A DNA stretch of 64,000 nucleotides from Mycobacterium shinjukuense (GTDB lineage Bacteria; Actinomycetota; Actinomycetes; Mycobacteriales; Mycobacteriaceae). The position numbers and the translations under genes were made by a program. The notes under the pieces were generated by a model, which made no database searches, was not told the origin of the DNA, and worked only from the letters and a program-made list of their open reading frames with translations. The stretch spans positions 1,674,001 to 1,738,000 of the forward strand of contig NZ_AP022575.1 in the NCBI RefSeq assembly GCF_010730055.1, in the 5' to 3' direction. Positions 1 to 8,650 of the stretch are shown here, piece by piece. Positions within the stretch are counted from its first letter, which is position 1. The number at the start of each line of letters is the position of its first letter.

Positions 1-896
1 AACGCGAGCCGGCGCTGGGCGGCGCGCAGCTGCGGACGCTCGGTCGTCTCCTGTTCCAGTTGGGCCAGCTCGTCGGCCGTCAAGAAGGTAAACCACCGCA
101 GGTAGCGGATGACATCGGCGTCAGCGGTGTTGACAAAGTGCTGGTACCAGGCATAGGGGCTGGTCAGCTGTGGATCCAGCCACAGACTGCCGCCGCCGGT
201 GGACTTGCCGAACTTGGTGCCATCGGCGGCGGTCACCAACGGAACCGTGAGCGCATGCACCGTGGCACCGAGCTTTTGGCGCACCAGCCGAACCCCGGCG
301 ATGATGTTGCCCCATTGATCCGAACCGCCGATCTGCAGCACGCAGCCATGGCGCCGGTGCAGTTCGACGTAATCGTTGGCCTGCAGCAGCAGGTAGCTGA
401 ATTCGGTGTAGGAGATCCCCTCCCCCGCCAGCCGCCGCCGGATGGTGTCGCGGTCCAGCATCACGTTGACCGAAAAGTGCTTGCCGATGTCACGCAGGAA
501 CTCAATCGCCGACAGTGCGCCGATCCATTCGAGGTTGTTCTCCACGATCGCGCCCGTCGGTGAGTCGTCGAAGTCGACGAAGCGCTGCAGCTGGCCGCGG
601 ATCCGTTCGGTCCATTCGGCGACGGTGTCGGCCGGGGTGAGGCCGCGCTCCCCGACGTCACGCGGGTCACCGATGAGGCCGGTGGCCCCGCCCGCCAGCA
701 CGATGGGACGATGACCCGCGCGCTGAAAGCGCCGCAACGCCAGCAGCGGCACCAGATGTCCGGCATGCAAGCTGGGCGCGGTGGGGTCGAAGCCGGCGTA
801 GACCGTCATCGGCCCGCGCCGGGCTTCGGCGGCCAGTGCACCCAGGTCCGTGGACTGCGCGATCAACCCGCGCCAGCCCAGCTCGTCGAGGATCAT
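1..896 (-). CDS. tyrS: Tyrosyl-tRNA synthetase, C-terminal end outside window
   Basis: Class I aminoacyl-tRNA synthetase that charges tRNA-Tyr in the cytoplasm. The reading frame runs from an ATG at 896 to the window edge without a stop, giving about 298 residues of a protein usually about 420 long; the missing part is the C-terminal RNA-binding region. The N-terminal MILDELGWRGLIAQST is typical. The HIGH signature appears as HAGH in PSLHAGHLVPL, the KMSKS loop as KFGKS, and the tyrosine-binding stretch as LLQANDYVELH with GGSDQWGN. The start lies 18 bases after the mpg stop, so mpg and tyrS probably form one leftward unit. Housekeeping gene, nothing unusual seen. Confidence 0.97.
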   Translation of the reverse strand, partial: MILDELGWRGLIAQSTDLGALAAEARRGPMTVYAGFDPTAPSLHAGHLVPLLALRRFQRAGHRPIVLAGGATGLIGDPRDVGERGLTPADTVAEWTERIRGQLQRFVDFDDSPTGAIVENNLEWIGALSAIEFLRDIGKHFSVNVMLDRDTIRRRLAGEGISYTEFSYLLLQANDYVELHRRHGCVLQIGGSDQWGNIIAGVRLVRQKLGATVHALTVPLVTAADGTKFGKSTGGGSLWLDPQLTSPYAWYQHFVNTADADVIRYLRWFTFLTADELAQLEQETTERPQLRAAQRRLA

Positions 897-914
897 GGGA
901 AGAGTCTTCCAGGC

Positions 915-1526
915 TTAGTCGCTGCCGCCGGGGGCGGGCGCTCGCGGGCTGCGCCGGTAGGCCGACACCTCCGGTCGGCCGGCAAGCCACAATCGCCACG
1001 GACGGTCGGCCGCCTGGCTGATCCCAACCCGCGGCCCCGACACCGCCGTCAGCGGCACGTTCAGCGTCAGCCGCACCGGGCTGTCTGCATCGAACAGGTC
1101 AATCCCGTTGTCGGCCAGAGTGATTCCCAATGCCGAGCACAGGTTGCCCGGACCACGGGCCAGGGCCGCGGGGGCGACCGACCTCCCGCGCCGGGAGCGG
1201 GCCAGGTCGATGCCGTCCTCGATGGCGCCGGCCCGCAGCAACACCGCGGCGGCGGTGCCGTCGGGACCGCATGCCACGTTGGCGCAGACGTGGATCCCGT
1301 GGCTGCGGTACGCGTACAGCCGCCCCGGCGGCCCGAACATGACGGCGTTGCGGCCATTGCGGCCGCGGTAGGAGTGCGCCGCGGCGTCCGGCCAGGGGCC
1401 GTCGGGCACCCCGCCGTACGCTTCGACCTCGACGATGACGGCGCGCACGCCGCGTGCCGCGATGGTTGCGCCGAGCAGCCGACGGGCGGCCGCGACCGGC
1501 TCCACGACCAGTTCCTCAGCGCTCAT
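915..1526 (-). CDS. mpg: 3-methyladenine DNA glycosylase (AAG/MPG family)
   Basis: Monofunctional DNA glycosylase that removes alkylated purines such as 3-methyladenine in base-excision repair. The 203-residue protein has the family core: VEVEAYGG contains the catalytic Glu, and AHSYRGRNGRN, MFGPPGRLYAYRSHG and LARGPGNLCSALGI line the base-flipping pocket. The start MSAEELVVEP at 1526 is chosen because it gives the usual mycobacterial length; an upstream in-frame start would add 17 poorly plausible residues. It precedes tyrS by 18 bases on the same strand. It is divergent from the ABC transporter operon, with 58 bases between the start codons. Confidence 0.95.
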   Translation of the reverse strand: MSAEELVVEPVAAARRLLGATIAARGVRAVIVEVEAYGGVPDGPWPDAAAHSYRGRNGRNAVMFGPPGRLYAYRSHGIHVCANVACGPDGTAAAVLLRAGAIEDGIDLARSRRGRSVAPAALARGPGNLCSALGITLADNGIDLFDADSPVRLTLNVPLTAVSGPRVGISQAADRPWRLWLAGRPEVSAYRRSPRAPAPGGSD

Positions 1527-1575
1527 TGGAGAAGATTGTGCCCGGCCCTTGACAACGGTGCGACGGTGGCCGAGC

Positions 1576-1609
1576 ATTCATCGCATGATTAGCTCATCGA
1601 GCGATGAAT
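1576..1609. promoter_or_regulatory. Candidate TetR-type operator over the ABC transporter start
   Basis: ATTCATCGC at 1576-1584 is repeated inverted as GCGATGAAT at 1601-1609, and an inner palindrome TCATCG-AG-CGATGA lies at 1594-1607. The array of TCATCG half-sites surrounds the ATG at 1585. A TTGACA hexamer sits just upstream, in TTGACAACGG around 1550. A TetR-family gene ends the operon, so autoregulation at this site is a reasonable inference; it is not demonstrated. Confidence 0.5.
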
Positions 1610-2349
1610 TGCCGCTGAATCATACCGGGCCGGCCGTCAGGATCGAGCACCTGCATGTGATTCGTGGCAAACGCCCGGTGCTGCACGATTTCTCGGTGCA
1701 GATCGCCCGCGGCACCATCACCGGTCTGCTCGGCCCATCCGGCTGCGGCAAGACCACGCTGATCCGCTGCATCGTCGGCACGCAGATCGTGGCGTCGGGC
1801 ACGGTCACTGTGCTGGGCCAGCCGGCAGGGTGTGCGGCAATGCGACGGCGAGTCGGATACCTGCCTCAGGCCCCAACCATTTATGACGACTTGCGGGTCA
1901 TCGACAACGTCCGCTACGTCGCGGCGCTGTATGGCTTCGATGTCCAGGCCGCCAATGTCGCGATCGAGCGGGTAGGGCTTAACGATCACCGCACCGCCTT
2001 CTGCGGCAACCTCTCCGGTGGCCAGCGCACCCGGGTGTCGCTGGCGTGTGCGTTGGTCTGCCAGCCTGATCTGCTCCTCCTCGACGAACCCACGGTGGGC
2101 CTGGATCCCGTCCTGCGAGTGGATCTTTGGGAGCAGTTCACCGAACTCGCCCGCGCCGGGACCACGCTGCTGGTCTCCAGTCACGTGATGGACGAAGCCG
2201 ACCATTGCGGTGACCTGCTGCTGATGCGCGAAGGCTGCTTGGTCGCGCACACCACCCCGACCCAACTCAGAGAGGACACCGGATGCACAGCGCTGGAGGA
2301 AGCGTTCCTGTCCATCATCAAACGCACCACCGCGCGCCAAGCCGGATAG
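1585..2349 (+). CDS. ABC transporter ATP-binding protein (drug-export type, Rv1687c-like)
   Basis: ATPase subunit of an ABC-2 type exporter acting at the inner face of the membrane. The 254-residue protein has Walker A GPSGCGKTT, the Q-loop in LPQAPTIYDDL, signature LSGGQRTRVSLA, Walker B LLLLDEPTVGLD and the switch His in VSSHVMDEADH. The ATG at 1585 is chosen because upstream sequence in the same frame has no similarity to the fold and the candidate operator ends there. The permease gene overlaps its 3' end and a TetR gene follows, so this is a three-gene regulated exporter operon. The substrate cannot be read from sequence. Confidence 0.93.
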   Translation: MISSSSDELPLNHTGPAVRIEHLHVIRGKRPVLHDFSVQIARGTITGLLGPSGCGKTTLIRCIVGTQIVASGTVTVLGQPAGCAAMRRRVGYLPQAPTIYDDLRVIDNVRYVAALYGFDVQAANVAIERVGLNDHRTAFCGNLSGGQRTRVSLACALVCQPDLLLLDEPTVGLDPVLRVDLWEQFTELARAGTTLLVSSHVMDEADHCGDLLLMREGCLVAHTTPTQLREDTGCTALEEAFLSIIKRTTARQAG

Positions 2350-3101
2350 GGCTGAAGGCCTACGCGGCCACCACGCTACGGATCCTGCGCCAGCTAGCCG
2401 TTGATCACCGCAGCGTCGCGATGATCTTGTTGGTGCCGGTTCTGGTCATGGTGCTGATGTACTACATGTTCCAAAATGCCCCGCACCGACCCGGTACCCC
2501 ATCGCCGTTCAACAACGCCTGCCTGATCCTGATAGGTCTGTTCCCACTCTTCTTGATGTTCATCATCACGTCGATCACGATGCAGCGGGAACGGGCCTCT
2601 GGAACGTTGGAGCGCATACTGACGACACCGCTGCGCCGGCTCGACCTGCTGATCGCCTATGGGACCGCGTTCTCCATCGCCGCAGCGGCACAAGCCGTTC
2701 TGACATGCATCGTGGCGTTTTGGTTCCTCGACTTCGACACCGCGGGCAGCCCGCTATGGGTGTTCGTGATCGCGATCATCAACGCCGTGCTGGGCGTCGG
2801 TCTGGGTCTGCTGTGTAGTGCGTTCGCCCGCACGGAGTTCCAGGCAGTGCAGTTCATACCGCTGGTGATGGTGCCACAACTGCTCCTGGCCGGCATCATC
2901 GTCCCACGATCGTTGATGTCGGACTGGCTGCAGTGGTTCAGCAATGTGATGCCGGCTAGCTACGCGTTGGAAGCCCTCCAGCAGGTTGGCGCGCATACCG
3001 AACTCACTAGCATCGCGGTACGCGACATGTTCGTGGTGCTGGGTTTCGCGATCGCGGCGTTGTGCCTGGCCGCGGCGACCCTGCGGAGAAGAACGCCATA
3101 A
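2283..3101 (+). CDS. ABC-2 type transporter permease (Rv1686c-like)
   Basis: Membrane subunit partnering the ATPase just upstream. About six hydrophobic segments are visible, beginning SVAMILLVPVLVMVLMYYMF. A QRERASGTLERILTTPLRR stretch is typical of the ABC-2 family coupling region, followed by several further helices. The 272-residue version starts at ATG 2283 inside the ATPase gene (67-base overlap). It keeps the amphipathic N-terminal segment that ABC-2 permeases normally have before helix 1. A shorter 226-residue start at MILLVPV, which I recall being annotated in M. tuberculosis, would begin inside helix 1. The TetR gene begins four bases after its stop. Confidence 0.88.
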   Translation: MHSAGGSVPVHHQTHHRAPSRIGLKAYAATTLRILRQLAVDHRSVAMILLVPVLVMVLMYYMFQNAPHRPGTPSPFNNACLILIGLFPLFLMFIITSITMQRERASGTLERILTTPLRRLDLLIAYGTAFSIAAAAQAVLTCIVAFWFLDFDTAGSPLWVFVIAIINAVLGVGLGLLCSAFARTEFQAVQFIPLVMVPQLLLAGIIVPRSLMSDWLQWFSNVMPASYALEALQQVGAHTELTSIAVRDMFVVLGFAIAALCLAAATLRRRTP

Positions 3102-3105
3102 TACG

Positions 3106-3726
3106 TTGCCCGACAACGCAAAACGTAAGCAGCGCGGGCGGCCAGCCGGAAGCTCTGACGCTCGGGATCGCATCCTGGCCAGCGCTCGGGAATTGTTTGC
3201 ACGCAACGGCATTGACAGAACGTCGGTAAGGGCTGTGGCCGCAGCGGCGGGAGTGGATGCCGCGCTGGTGCACCACTATTTCGGTACCAAAATGCAGCTT
3301 TTCGCCGCTGCGATCAATGTTCCGATCGACCCGATGGTAGTGCTCGGGCCGATGCGGGAAGCACCCGTCGAGGAACTCGGACAGAAGCTGCTATCGGTGC
3401 TGATGCCAATTTGGGACTCCGAGTTGGGCGCAGGGCTCATCGCGACCATACGATCGATAGTCTCCGGTGCCGACGTCAGCTTGGCACGCTCCTACCTCCA
3501 GGAGGTGCTCTCTGTGGAAGTGGGTTCGCGCGTCGACAACCCGCCGGGAACCGGCAAGATCCGCACGCAGTTCGTCGCGTCGCAGTTGATGGGCGTGGTA
3601 ATGGCGCGCTACATCGTCAAGGTGGAGCCGTTCGCGTCGCTGCCCGCCGAACAGATCGTGCAAACCATCGCGCCGAACCTGCAGCGCTACCTCACCGGGG
3701 AGCTGCCGGACGGCCTCGTGCCATGA
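3106..3726 (+). CDS. TetR-family transcriptional regulator (Rv1685c-like)
   Basis: Probable repressor of the upstream exporter genes. The N-terminal helix-turn-helix is visible in RILASARELFARNGIDRTS and VRAVAAAAGVDAALVHHYFG, followed by a helical C-terminal ligand domain of the TetR_C type. A TTG start at 3106, four bases after the permease stop, gives 206 residues beginning MPDNAKRKQRGRPAG. No ATG or GTG in a suitable place precedes the DNA-binding domain. The gene overlaps the 3' end of the convergent Trm112-like gene by 35 bases. Confidence 0.9.
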   Translation: MPDNAKRKQRGRPAGSSDARDRILASARELFARNGIDRTSVRAVAAAAGVDAALVHHYFGTKMQLFAAAINVPIDPMVVLGPMREAPVEELGQKLLSVLMPIWDSELGAGLIATIRSIVSGADVSLARSYLQEVLSVEVGSRVDNPPGTGKIRTQFVASQLMGVVMARYIVKVEPFASLPAEQIVQTIAPNLQRYLTGELPDGLVP

Positions 3727-3916
3727 GCCGGGCGTGCTCGTCCTCGTCGACGTCGCGCGCCTCGTCGACCAGCAGCACCGGGATGCCGTCCTCGATGCGG
3801 TAGGCCCGTCGCAGCCGCGGGTTGTAGAGCAACTCGTCGGCCCCGTCGCCCACCAGCAGCAGCGGCCCCCGATCGGCCGGGCACACCAGGATGCGCAGCA
3901 ATGACTCGTCAACCAT
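3692..3916 (-). CDS. Trm112-family small protein (Rv1684-like)
   Basis: 74-residue protein of the Trm112/YcaR family. It begins MVDESLLRILVCPADRGPL and ends with IEDGIPVLLVDEARDVDEDE, a common hallmark of these small folds that bind methyltransferases or act as zinc-ribbon-like partners. Only one Cys (CPAD) remains, so it is unlikely to bind zinc. Its ATG overlaps the end of the preceding large gene by eight bases, so translation is probably coupled and the two products may cooperate. Function in mycobacteria is not established. Confidence 0.85.
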   Translation of the reverse strand: MVDESLLRILVCPADRGPLLLVGDGADELLYNPRLRRAYRIEDGIPVLLVDEARDVDEDEHARLMARGRPAAPR

Positions 3917-6900
3917 TGGGGTGGGCGCGCTTTCCGGTCAGCTCGGCGCGGACCGCCGGGGTCAACCGCCGGAACTCGTGGTTGGCGGAGTCGAAATACC
4001 ATGCCTGCCGCCCCGCCCTGGGGAGTCCGGCGGCCCGCAGGGTGCCGACGGTGGGCCGGTAGGTCGCGCTGAGCGTCATCTCCGGTACCACATGCACGAT
4101 GTCGGGCCCCAGCCCCACCGGCATGCCCGCAACGGCTTCGGTCAGGTCGGCCGCGGTGATCGTCGCTCCCGGCCGCAGCGTCACCGCCGACACCGCCAGC
4201 TGCTGACCTCGGACCGAGACGCCGTAGGTCACCGCGAGGTCGACGCCGGTGATCAGGCCAAGCGCGTCGTTCACCGGCTCGGCATAGACCATCCCGCGCG
4301 TGCTGCGGACCTCCGAGCCGCGCCTGCCGGCAAGCCAGAAATCGCCGTCGTCGTCGCGGCGGAACAGGTACTCGGTGGAGATCCAGGTGTCGGCGGGGGC
4401 GAAGACGCCGCGCTTGACCGCTGCGGTGGGATCGATCGGGCCCCTGGACTGGGCGAGCAGCACCCCGATCTGGTTGACGTCGGCGACCTGGACGAAGCCG
4501 CGGTCGTCTTCCAGGATCAGGTCATGTTCGGCGTCGTAGGCGGCCAGCTCGACGCGTCCGGCGCCGGGTAACGGACGGCCCTTGCTGCCGATCTTGGCGC
4601 CGGACACGTTGGCCAGCACCGCCTGTCCGTCGGTGGTGGCGAAGAACTCGACGACGTGGGCGGGCGCGAAGGCGTCGACAACCCGCTGCCAGAGTCCGGT
4701 CGGCATCCCAGAGCCGATGAACAGCCGCACCGGATGGTTGCCGTGCAGCGCGAAATTCGGATCGTCGACCACCTCGCGCAGCATGGCCCAGGTGTAGGAC
4801 ACGACGGTGACGCCGTATTGCCGAACCTCGGAGACGAACCGGTCAGGCCTTAGTCCGCGAGACAATCCGATGCGGGTTCCGCCGACGACCGCCCCGCCCA
4901 GGCTGACCAGCAGTGCCGACTCGTGGTGCAACGGGGTCAGGCAGTACACGGTGTCCTTGCGGTCCAGGGCGGCCGTGGAGGCCGTTCCGAATGCCGACAC
5001 CGCCCAGCGGTAGTTGGTGATCTGCTTGGCGACCAGCTCGCCGCCGACCGCGCTGAACGCGATGAAGGCCAGATCCCGGGCCAATGCCGGGTTGGGCCGA
5101 TACCAGGCGGGCAGCTCGACGGCGTCCGGGTCGATCTGCTCCATGTCGATGACTTGGCCCTGGTCAGCGGCGTCCTCCGGCAGATGCAGATCGCGCGATT
5201 CGCCGCCGCCCAGAACCAGGACCTGTCCGGGCAGGTGGCGGGCGGCATCGAGGTTGGTGGGGTCGGTCATGATTTCCGTCACCCGCCCCAGCCGAACCTG
5301 CGCGGCCAGATCGACGTCTTGGCGCATCACCACGGCCACCGCGCCCAGGCGGGACAGCGCGGCGATCGCGACCAGCGCGCTGGGCCGCGTCTCCATCAGC
5401 ACGCCCACCCGGTCGCCCTGGCGAACCCCGACCTCGATCAGGCCACGAACGACGTTGTTGATCCGTCGGTTCACCGCCTCGTAGGTGTGCACGCGCCCGT
5501 CGAACAACAGGAATTCGCCCTGCGGGGCGTCGTGGGCCTGCTCGTCGATAATGCGGCCCAGAGAGACCCGGGTGTGGTCGTTGAGTTGACCCAATCGGGC
5601 CAGGCGTGGCAACGTGCGCACGGTTTCTATGGCCAGGGTGCGCACGGATCTGTTGGCCGCGACGACGGCGTCGGCGGCACCGCGAGCCAAGGCCAGCGCC
5701 GCCTCGGACACCTCGCCGATGCCGTGCGCGACGCGGGAGCTGAATGCCACACCGCTGTCGGTGTGTTCGGCCGGCTGCTCGACCATCGGGCCGATGTTGG
5801 CGGGCTGGTCGCCACCGCTGGAGATCCACTGCACCCACTCGGCCACCGTCGGCCAGCTCTGGTGTGCCGCTCGGGATCCCACGACCAGACCGAAATGGCC
5901 TGTCCGGATCAGACACTCGTAGACCTCGGTGTTGGGCGCGGCTCGCCGGATGCCGCGCACCGAGGCCGGCTGCCCGATGTCGTCGACCTCTCCGACGAAC
6001 GCCAATATCGGGCAGGTGATATCGGTGAGCGTCACCATCTGGCCGCTGATGGCGAAACCGCCGGTCATCATTCGGTTATGGGCGATGAACTGCTTGAGCA
6101 GTTCCGAGATCGCCGGGCCGGACCAGGCGATCCAGCCTTCGGATTCAAGGAATCTGCGCTGCTGTTCTCGCGGCAACAAGGCTTCCCGATCGTGCAGCTG
6201 ACGCAGGAAGTCGACGCGGGCCTTGGCGGTTTTGAGTGGGTCCATCATCTGAAAACCGGTGCGCGCCAACCAGCTTGGGATGGCCAGCCGGTTGAACACG
6301 TGATCAGCCATGAAGTTGGCGGCGGCTGCGCCGAAGTTCGCCGGGATGCCCATCGGCAATGCCGCCAGCGTGTCCACCGGGGAACCGAACGCCACCACGC
6401 TGGCGATGTCCTTCGAACGCCGATACGCCGCGGCCTGATAGCAGAACATCCCGCCCTGCGAATAGCCGACGATGTGCACATCTTGGCCGGTGGCGTCCTT
6501 GACCGTCTCGATGGCCTGACTGAGCGCCACGATGTGGTCGGCCAGGTTGCGGCGCATGCCGCCCTCGACCTTGTCCGGTGAGCCGAAATCGATGACCCAG
6601 GGGTCCAGCCCGCGGGCGTGCAGGATGCCCACCGCGCCGTCCTCGCGGGTGACGTCCCACATGTCCGCCGACATCATCATCGGATGCACCATCAGCACCG
6701 GCGGGCCCACCGGCGGCTGACCCGGCCGGTTGTCCGGCGGGAAATACCGTCGCAGCTTGTACATCGGCACGCTCTCGACGATCTGAGACGGCGACGGGAC
6801 GCTGCCGGTCTCCAGGCCCCCGAGTCGCAGCACTTCCAGACCGTTCTGGGCGGTGGCCACCAGCCGCTCGACCGGGCGTGTGACCATCGACAAATTCAGA

Positions 6901-6953
6901 TCCACCGCTGCTCCTGAGTGCTCCCTGACGTTGGTCTTGACCAGCGTGGACAT
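3909..6953 (-). CDS. Two-domain PhaC-like hydrolase and acyl-CoA synthetase-like protein (Rv1683-like)
   Basis: 1014-residue fusion. Residues 1 to about 440 form an alpha/beta-hydrolase domain of the PHA-synthase/lipase type, with nucleophile motif GYSQGG (Ser165) and a late His in RTGHFGLVVG. The rest resembles an AMP-binding acyl-CoA synthetase (DEQAHDAPQGEFLLFDGRVH, GVLMETRPSALVA, FFATTDGQAVLA, late DTWISTEYLFRRDDDGDFW). The usual P-loop TSGTTGxPKG is not present; the equivalent place reads FSAVGGELVAKQ, so adenylation may be altered. The protein has been linked in M. tuberculosis to triacylglycerol and acyl-chain metabolism. Start MSTLVKTNVR at 6953 is chosen by family similarity; a longer frame extends to 7121. 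The stop overlaps the Trm112-like gene. Confidence 0.9.
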   Translation of the reverse strand: MSTLVKTNVREHSGAAVDLNLSMVTRPVERLVATAQNGLEVLRLGGLETGSVPSPSQIVESVPMYKLRRYFPPDNRPGQPPVGPPVLMVHPMMMSADMWDVTREDGAVGILHARGLDPWVIDFGSPDKVEGGMRRNLADHIVALSQAIETVKDATGQDVHIVGYSQGGMFCYQAAAYRRSKDIASVVAFGSPVDTLAALPMGIPANFGAAAANFMADHVFNRLAIPSWLARTGFQMMDPLKTAKARVDFLRQLHDREALLPREQQRRFLESEGWIAWSGPAISELLKQFIAHNRMMTGGFAISGQMVTLTDITCPILAFVGEVDDIGQPASVRGIRRAAPNTEVYECLIRTGHFGLVVGSRAAHQSWPTVAEWVQWISSGGDQPANIGPMVEQPAEHTDSGVAFSSRVAHGIGEVSEAALALARGAADAVVAANRSVRTLAIETVRTLPRLARLGQLNDHTRVSLGRIIDEQAHDAPQGEFLLFDGRVHTYEAVNRRINNVVRGLIEVGVRQGDRVGVLMETRPSALVAIAALSRLGAVAVVMRQDVDLAAQVRLGRVTEIMTDPTNLDAARHLPGQVLVLGGGESRDLHLPEDAADQGQVIDMEQIDPDAVELPAWYRPNPALARDLAFIAFSAVGGELVAKQITNYRWAVSAFGTASTAALDRKDTVYCLTPLHHESALLVSLGGAVVGGTRIGLSRGLRPDRFVSEVRQYGVTVVSYTWAMLREVVDDPNFALHGNHPVRLFIGSGMPTGLWQRVVDAFAPAHVVEFFATTDGQAVLANVSGAKIGSKGRPLPGAGRVELAAYDAEHDLILEDDRGFVQVADVNQIGVLLAQSRGPIDPTAAVKRGVFAPADTWISTEYLFRRDDDGDFWLAGRRGSEVRSTRGMVYAEPVNDALGLITGVDLAVTYGVSVRGQQLAVSAVTLRPGATITAADLTEAVAGMPVGLGPDIVHVVPEMTLSATYRPTVGTLRAAGLPRAGRQAWYFDSANHEFRRLTPAVRAELTGKRAHPNG

Positions 6954-7100
6954 CATGGCACATGGGCGGGCGGCGCGGCTTTTGGTCTGTTCCGGCTTAA
7001 GCACCGGGCGGCCAGGTAGGCCTGCGAGCCGCCGCGGAGGTGAATCAGTCTCGACGTTTGCCGGGTCTGGCCCAGTCGGTGTCGGCGGGTTCTGATAGTA

Positions 7101-7116
7101 TCGAATGTATGTTCGA
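7101..7116. promoter_or_regulatory. LexA (SOS) box over the start of a 13E12-family gene
   Basis: The 16-mer TCGAATGTATGTTCGA matches the mycobacterial LexA consensus TCGAAC-N4-GTTCGA with one mismatch (T for C at position 6). It spans the ATG at 7109. DNA-damage induction of 13E12-family genes through LexA is known in M. tuberculosis, which supports the call. Confidence 0.75.
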
Positions 7117-8641
7117 CGCAATGGGTCCGGGGTCGCGGGCGGAGGTGATCGCCCACTTCGATGAGCTCTTCGAGCGGTGCTATCCGTCGACCACGGCGCA
7201 GTCCGCGGAGCTGGTGGCGGGAATCTGTGCGTTCACCCGGGTGGAGAACCGGGCCGCGGCCGCGCAGCTGGTCGCCATCGGGGAGTTGTTTTGCTACCGG
7301 CTCTCGCGCTGCTCGGACACCGAGGACTGGGCGGTCGACACCATGGAGGCGGTGGCCGCGGAGGTGGGCGCGGCGTTGCGGATCAGCCAATCGCTGGCGG
7401 CCAGCCGGCTACGCTATGCCCGGGCCATGCGCGAGCGGCTGCCGAAGGTGGCCGAGGTGTTCAAGGCCGGTGATATCGACTTTCCGATGTTTGCCACGCT
7501 GGTGTATCGCACCGATTTGATCACCGACCCCGATGTGCTGGCAGCCGTGGACGCCGAGCTGGCCGCCAAAGTGGGACGCTGGCCGTCGATGAGCCGGGGC
7601 CGGCTGGGCGGGCTGGTCGATCGGATCGTGGCGCGCGCCGATGCGGATGCGGTGCGCCGACGCACGAAGAATCAGGCCGACCGCGAGATCTGGATCGGGC
7701 ACAGCCACGACGGCCTCTGCGAGATCGGCGGCGCCCTGTTCACCCCCGATGCCCGCGCGCTCGACACGCGGCTGAGCGCACTGGCGGCCACGGTGTGTGC
7801 CCACGATCCGCGCAGCCGCCAGCAGCGCCGCGCCGACGCGCTCGGGGCGTTGGCGGCCGGGGCTAATCGGCTGGGGTGTCGCTGCGGGCGCCGCGACTGC
7901 GCGGCCGGCACCCAGCCCGCGGCATCGCCGGTGGTGATCCATGTGATCGCCGAGCAGGCCACCATCGACGGCAGCAGCGCCACACCGGCATCCCAGGTGG
8001 GTGCCGATGGGCTCATCCCCGCCGAGCTGGTGGCCGACCTGGCCAAATCGGCCAAGCTGGTGGCGCTGGTCCACCCCGCCGACGCCGCGCCCGAGCCGGG
8101 GTACGTGCCCTCCAAGACGCTGGCCGACTTCGTACGCTGCCGGGATCTGACGTGCCGCTGGCCCGGCTGCGACCGACCCGCGGTCAATTGCGACGTGGAT
8201 CATACGATCCCGCATGCCCAGGGCGGGCCCACGCATGCGTCGAATCTGAAATCCCTTTGCAGAACCCATCATTTGGTCAAGACCTTCTGGGGCTGGCGGG
8301 AACAACAGCTACCCGACGGGACACTGATTTTCACCTCGCCGTCCGGGCAGACGTATGTCACCACCCCGGGCAGCGCGCTGCTGTTCCCCAGCCTGTGCCG
8401 CTCCACCGGCGGTTTCCCGGCACCCGAAGCCGACCTGGCGCACGACTACTGCGCCGACCGGACCGCGATGATGCCCAGGCGGCGCCGCACCCGCGCCCAA
8501 GACCGCGCCCAGCGGGTGGCCACCGAACGCCGGCAAAACCACAACGCCCGCGCCCATGCCCGCACCACCGCGCAGCCGCAGCGTCAGGCCAACATTGGCC
8601 CTGCCCCACCCGAGGCAGACGACGATCCGCCGCCGTTCTGA
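7109..8641 (+). CDS. 13E12 repeat-family protein, DUF222 plus HNH endonuclease domain
   Basis: 510-residue member of the mycobacterial REP13E12 family. It has an N-terminal DUF222 region (about residues 30-330: AVDTMEAVAAEVGAALRIS, YARAMRERLPKVAEVF, TLVYRTDLITDP) and a C-terminal HNH nuclease motif around CRDLTCRWPGCDRPAVNCDVDH and CRTHHLVKTFWGW. It ends with a basic, low-complexity tail. The start MFDAMGPG lies in the SOS box. It sits between Rv1683-like and methyltransferase genes, where M. tuberculosis has a different gene (Rv1682), so it marks a site of rearrangement. A second, divergent copy in the opposite orientation lies at 26.1-27.5 kb. Confidence 0.9.
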   Translation: MFDAMGPGSRAEVIAHFDELFERCYPSTTAQSAELVAGICAFTRVENRAAAAQLVAIGELFCYRLSRCSDTEDWAVDTMEAVAAEVGAALRISQSLAASRLRYARAMRERLPKVAEVFKAGDIDFPMFATLVYRTDLITDPDVLAAVDAELAAKVGRWPSMSRGRLGGLVDRIVARADADAVRRRTKNQADREIWIGHSHDGLCEIGGALFTPDARALDTRLSALAATVCAHDPRSRQQRRADALGALAAGANRLGCRCGRRDCAAGTQPAASPVVIHVIAEQATIDGSSATPASQVGADGLIPAELVADLAKSAKLVALVHPADAAPEPGYVPSKTLADFVRCRDLTCRWPGCDRPAVNCDVDHTIPHAQGGPTHASNLKSLCRTHHLVKTFWGWREQQLPDGTLIFTSPSGQTYVTTPGSALLFPSLCRSTGGFPAPEADLAHDYCADRTAMMPRRRRTRAQDRAQRVATERRQNHNARAHARTTAQPQRQANIGPAPPEADDDPPPF

Positions 8642-8650
8642 TGTGAGTCC

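Noticed and set aside
711..1592. Long plus-strand open frames across tyrS, mpg and most other minus-strand genes
   Set aside because: They are GC-rich shadow frames of well-supported genes and show no domain motifs.
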